Shown in pieces: positions 63,261 through 64,000 of a stretch of 64,000 nucleotides of DNA; positions within the stretch are counted from its first letter, which is position 1, and each line of letters opens with the position of its first letter. The position numbers were made by a program, and so were the translations under genes. Location: positions 4,340,001-4,404,000 of the forward strand of contig NZ_CP186694.1 in NCBI RefSeq assembly GCF_049532965.1, in the 5' to 3' direction. The notes under the pieces are model-generated. The model had not been told where the DNA came from. It was given only the letters and a program-made list of their open reading frames with translations, and searched no databases. Source of the stretch: Roseateles sp049532965 (lineage in GTDB: Bacteria; Pseudomonadota; Gammaproteobacteria; Burkholderiales; Burkholderiaceae_C).

Positions 63261-64000
63261 TCACTTCTTGACCAGCGGGCACTTGGAATCGGCCAGCTTG
63301 GTGAACGCCTCGTCGCCCGGAATGCGGGTCACGACCTTGAAGTAGTCCCACGGCTCGGCGGATTCCTTCGCCGACTTCACCTGCAGCAGGAACATGTCGT
63401 GCACGCCGCGGCCGTCCTCCTTGCGGATCGTGCCCTTGGTGTAGAAGTCGTTGATCGGCGTGGCCTTCATCTGCGCCATCACCTTGTCGCCGTCGTCGGA
63501 CTTGATCGCCTCGACCGCCTTCAGGTAATGCGCCACCGCCGAGTAGTCGGCCGCCTGCAGCGACGACGGCATGCGCTTCATCTTCTCGAAGAAGCGGCGC
63601 GCCCAGGCGCGCGACTCGGGGCTCTGGTTCCAGTACCAGCTGTCGGTCAGGTACATGCCCTCGGTGGTCTTCAGGCCCAGCGAATGCACGTCGTTGATGA
63701 ACATCAGCAGGCCGGCCAGCTTCATCGTCTTGGTGATGCCGAACTCGTTGGCCGCCTTGACCGCGTTGATCGTGTCGCCGCCCGCGTTGGCCAGCCCCAG
63801 GATCTGCGCCTTGGAGCTCTGTGCCTGCAGCAGGAAGGAGGAGAAGTCGCTCGCGTTCAGCGGATGCTTCACCGCGCCCAGCACCTGGCCGCCCGCCTTG
63901 GTGACGACCGCCGAGGTGTCGCTCTGCAGCGAGGTGCCGAAGGCGTAGTCCGCGGTCAGGAAGTACCAGGACTTGCCGCCGTTCTTCACCACCGCCGCGC
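63261..64000 (-). CDS. livK: ABC transporter substrate-binding protein, LivK-type (5' partial)
   Basis: The 3' part of a periplasmic receptor (about 246 residues visible); the start lies beyond the window and the frame is open to 64000. WYFLTADYAFGTSLQSDTSAVVTKAGGQVLGAVKHPLNASDFSSFLLQAQSSKAQILGLANAGGDTINAVKAANEFG is the second lobe of a type-I periplasmic binding fold. It belongs to the livH-livM transporter. The ligand may be an amino acid, urea or another compound. Confidence 0.92.
   Translation of the reverse strand, partial: AAVVKNGGKSWYFLTADYAFGTSLQSDTSAVVTKAGGQVLGAVKHPLNASDFSSFLLQAQSSKAQILGLANAGGDTINAVKAANEFGITKTMKLAGLLMFINDVHSLGLKTTEGMYLTDSWYWNQSPESRAWARRFFEKMKRMPSSLQAADYSAVAHYLKAVEAIKSDDGDKVMAQMKATPINDFYTKGTIRKEDGRGVHDMFLLQVKSAKESAEPWDYFKVVTRIPGDEAFTKLADSKCPLVKK

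Overview
The window looks like a chromosomal segment of a high-GC betaproteobacterium in the order Burkholderiales. A Roseateles/Mitsuaria/Rubrivivax-type organism is my best guess. The reasons are the base composition, a QueE with the CX14CX2C cluster motif known from Burkholderia, a Bug-type tripartite receptor, a PutA lacking the DNA-binding ribbon next to an Lrp regulator, and ubiquinone genes. The genus is inference. The block mnmG-rsmG-parA...parB with two parS sites puts the segment in the origin-proximal domain, although dnaA is not present. I see no insertion sequences, rRNA, tRNA or CRISPR.

Layout. 1-7 kb: a triple-repeat QueD protein (5' end outside the window) and queE, a MazG-like pyrophosphohydrolase with a DnaQ-like exonuclease, a GNAT enzyme, an AbrB/PIN toxin-antitoxin-like pair with a degraded PIN active site, an HNH-like protein and a divergent WYL regulator. 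7-15 kb: PduO-type cobalamin adenosyltransferase, a D-lactate/glycolate-type FAD dehydrogenase, and the prkA-yeaH-spoVR stress operon. 15-22.5 kb: the chromosome-partition region, in which parA and parB are separated by argC and other genes. 22.5-29 kb: a YkgJ cysteine-cluster protein, a Bug receptor, and a same-strand cluster of LuxR-type regulator, 64-residue double-glycine peptide, HlyD-type adaptor and C39-peptidase ABC exporter. A lux-box-like palindrome lies directly upstream of the peptide.

29-36 kb: a Nat-type ABC exporter with an S33 hydrolase, a glutathione transferase, a thioredoxin-fold lipid-free secreted protein, a GFA enzyme and a PD-(D/E)XK-like protein. 37-38.7 kb: hipBA with palindromic operator candidates. 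38.8-45.2 kb: a DUF4397 lipoprotein, FadH, and a PAS-PAS-GGDEF-EAL protein with an altered GGDEF site and an intact EAL site. 45.4-53.4 kb: Lrp/putA proline catabolism, DUF2917 and MocR, a cluster of REP-like palindromes, proC and ubiC.

53.4-64 kb: HPP-CBS membrane protein, an antitoxin/Fic pair, a three-gene cluster (membrane protein, membrane TPR protein, Vps4/katanin-like AAA ATPase), ubiA, an XRE-ImmA/IrrE regulator followed by a truncated PIN remnant, and a branched-chain amino-acid type ABC transporter (livM, livH, partial livK).

The strongest candidate for an undescribed system is the LuxR-solo/peptide/PCAT cluster at 24.1-28.7 kb. The peptide carries a GG leader and ends in a motif (APKGTW) that also directly follows the GG site. 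The regulator has substitutions at two canonical acyl-homoserine-lactone pocket residues. Its likely operator lies between it and the peptide gene.
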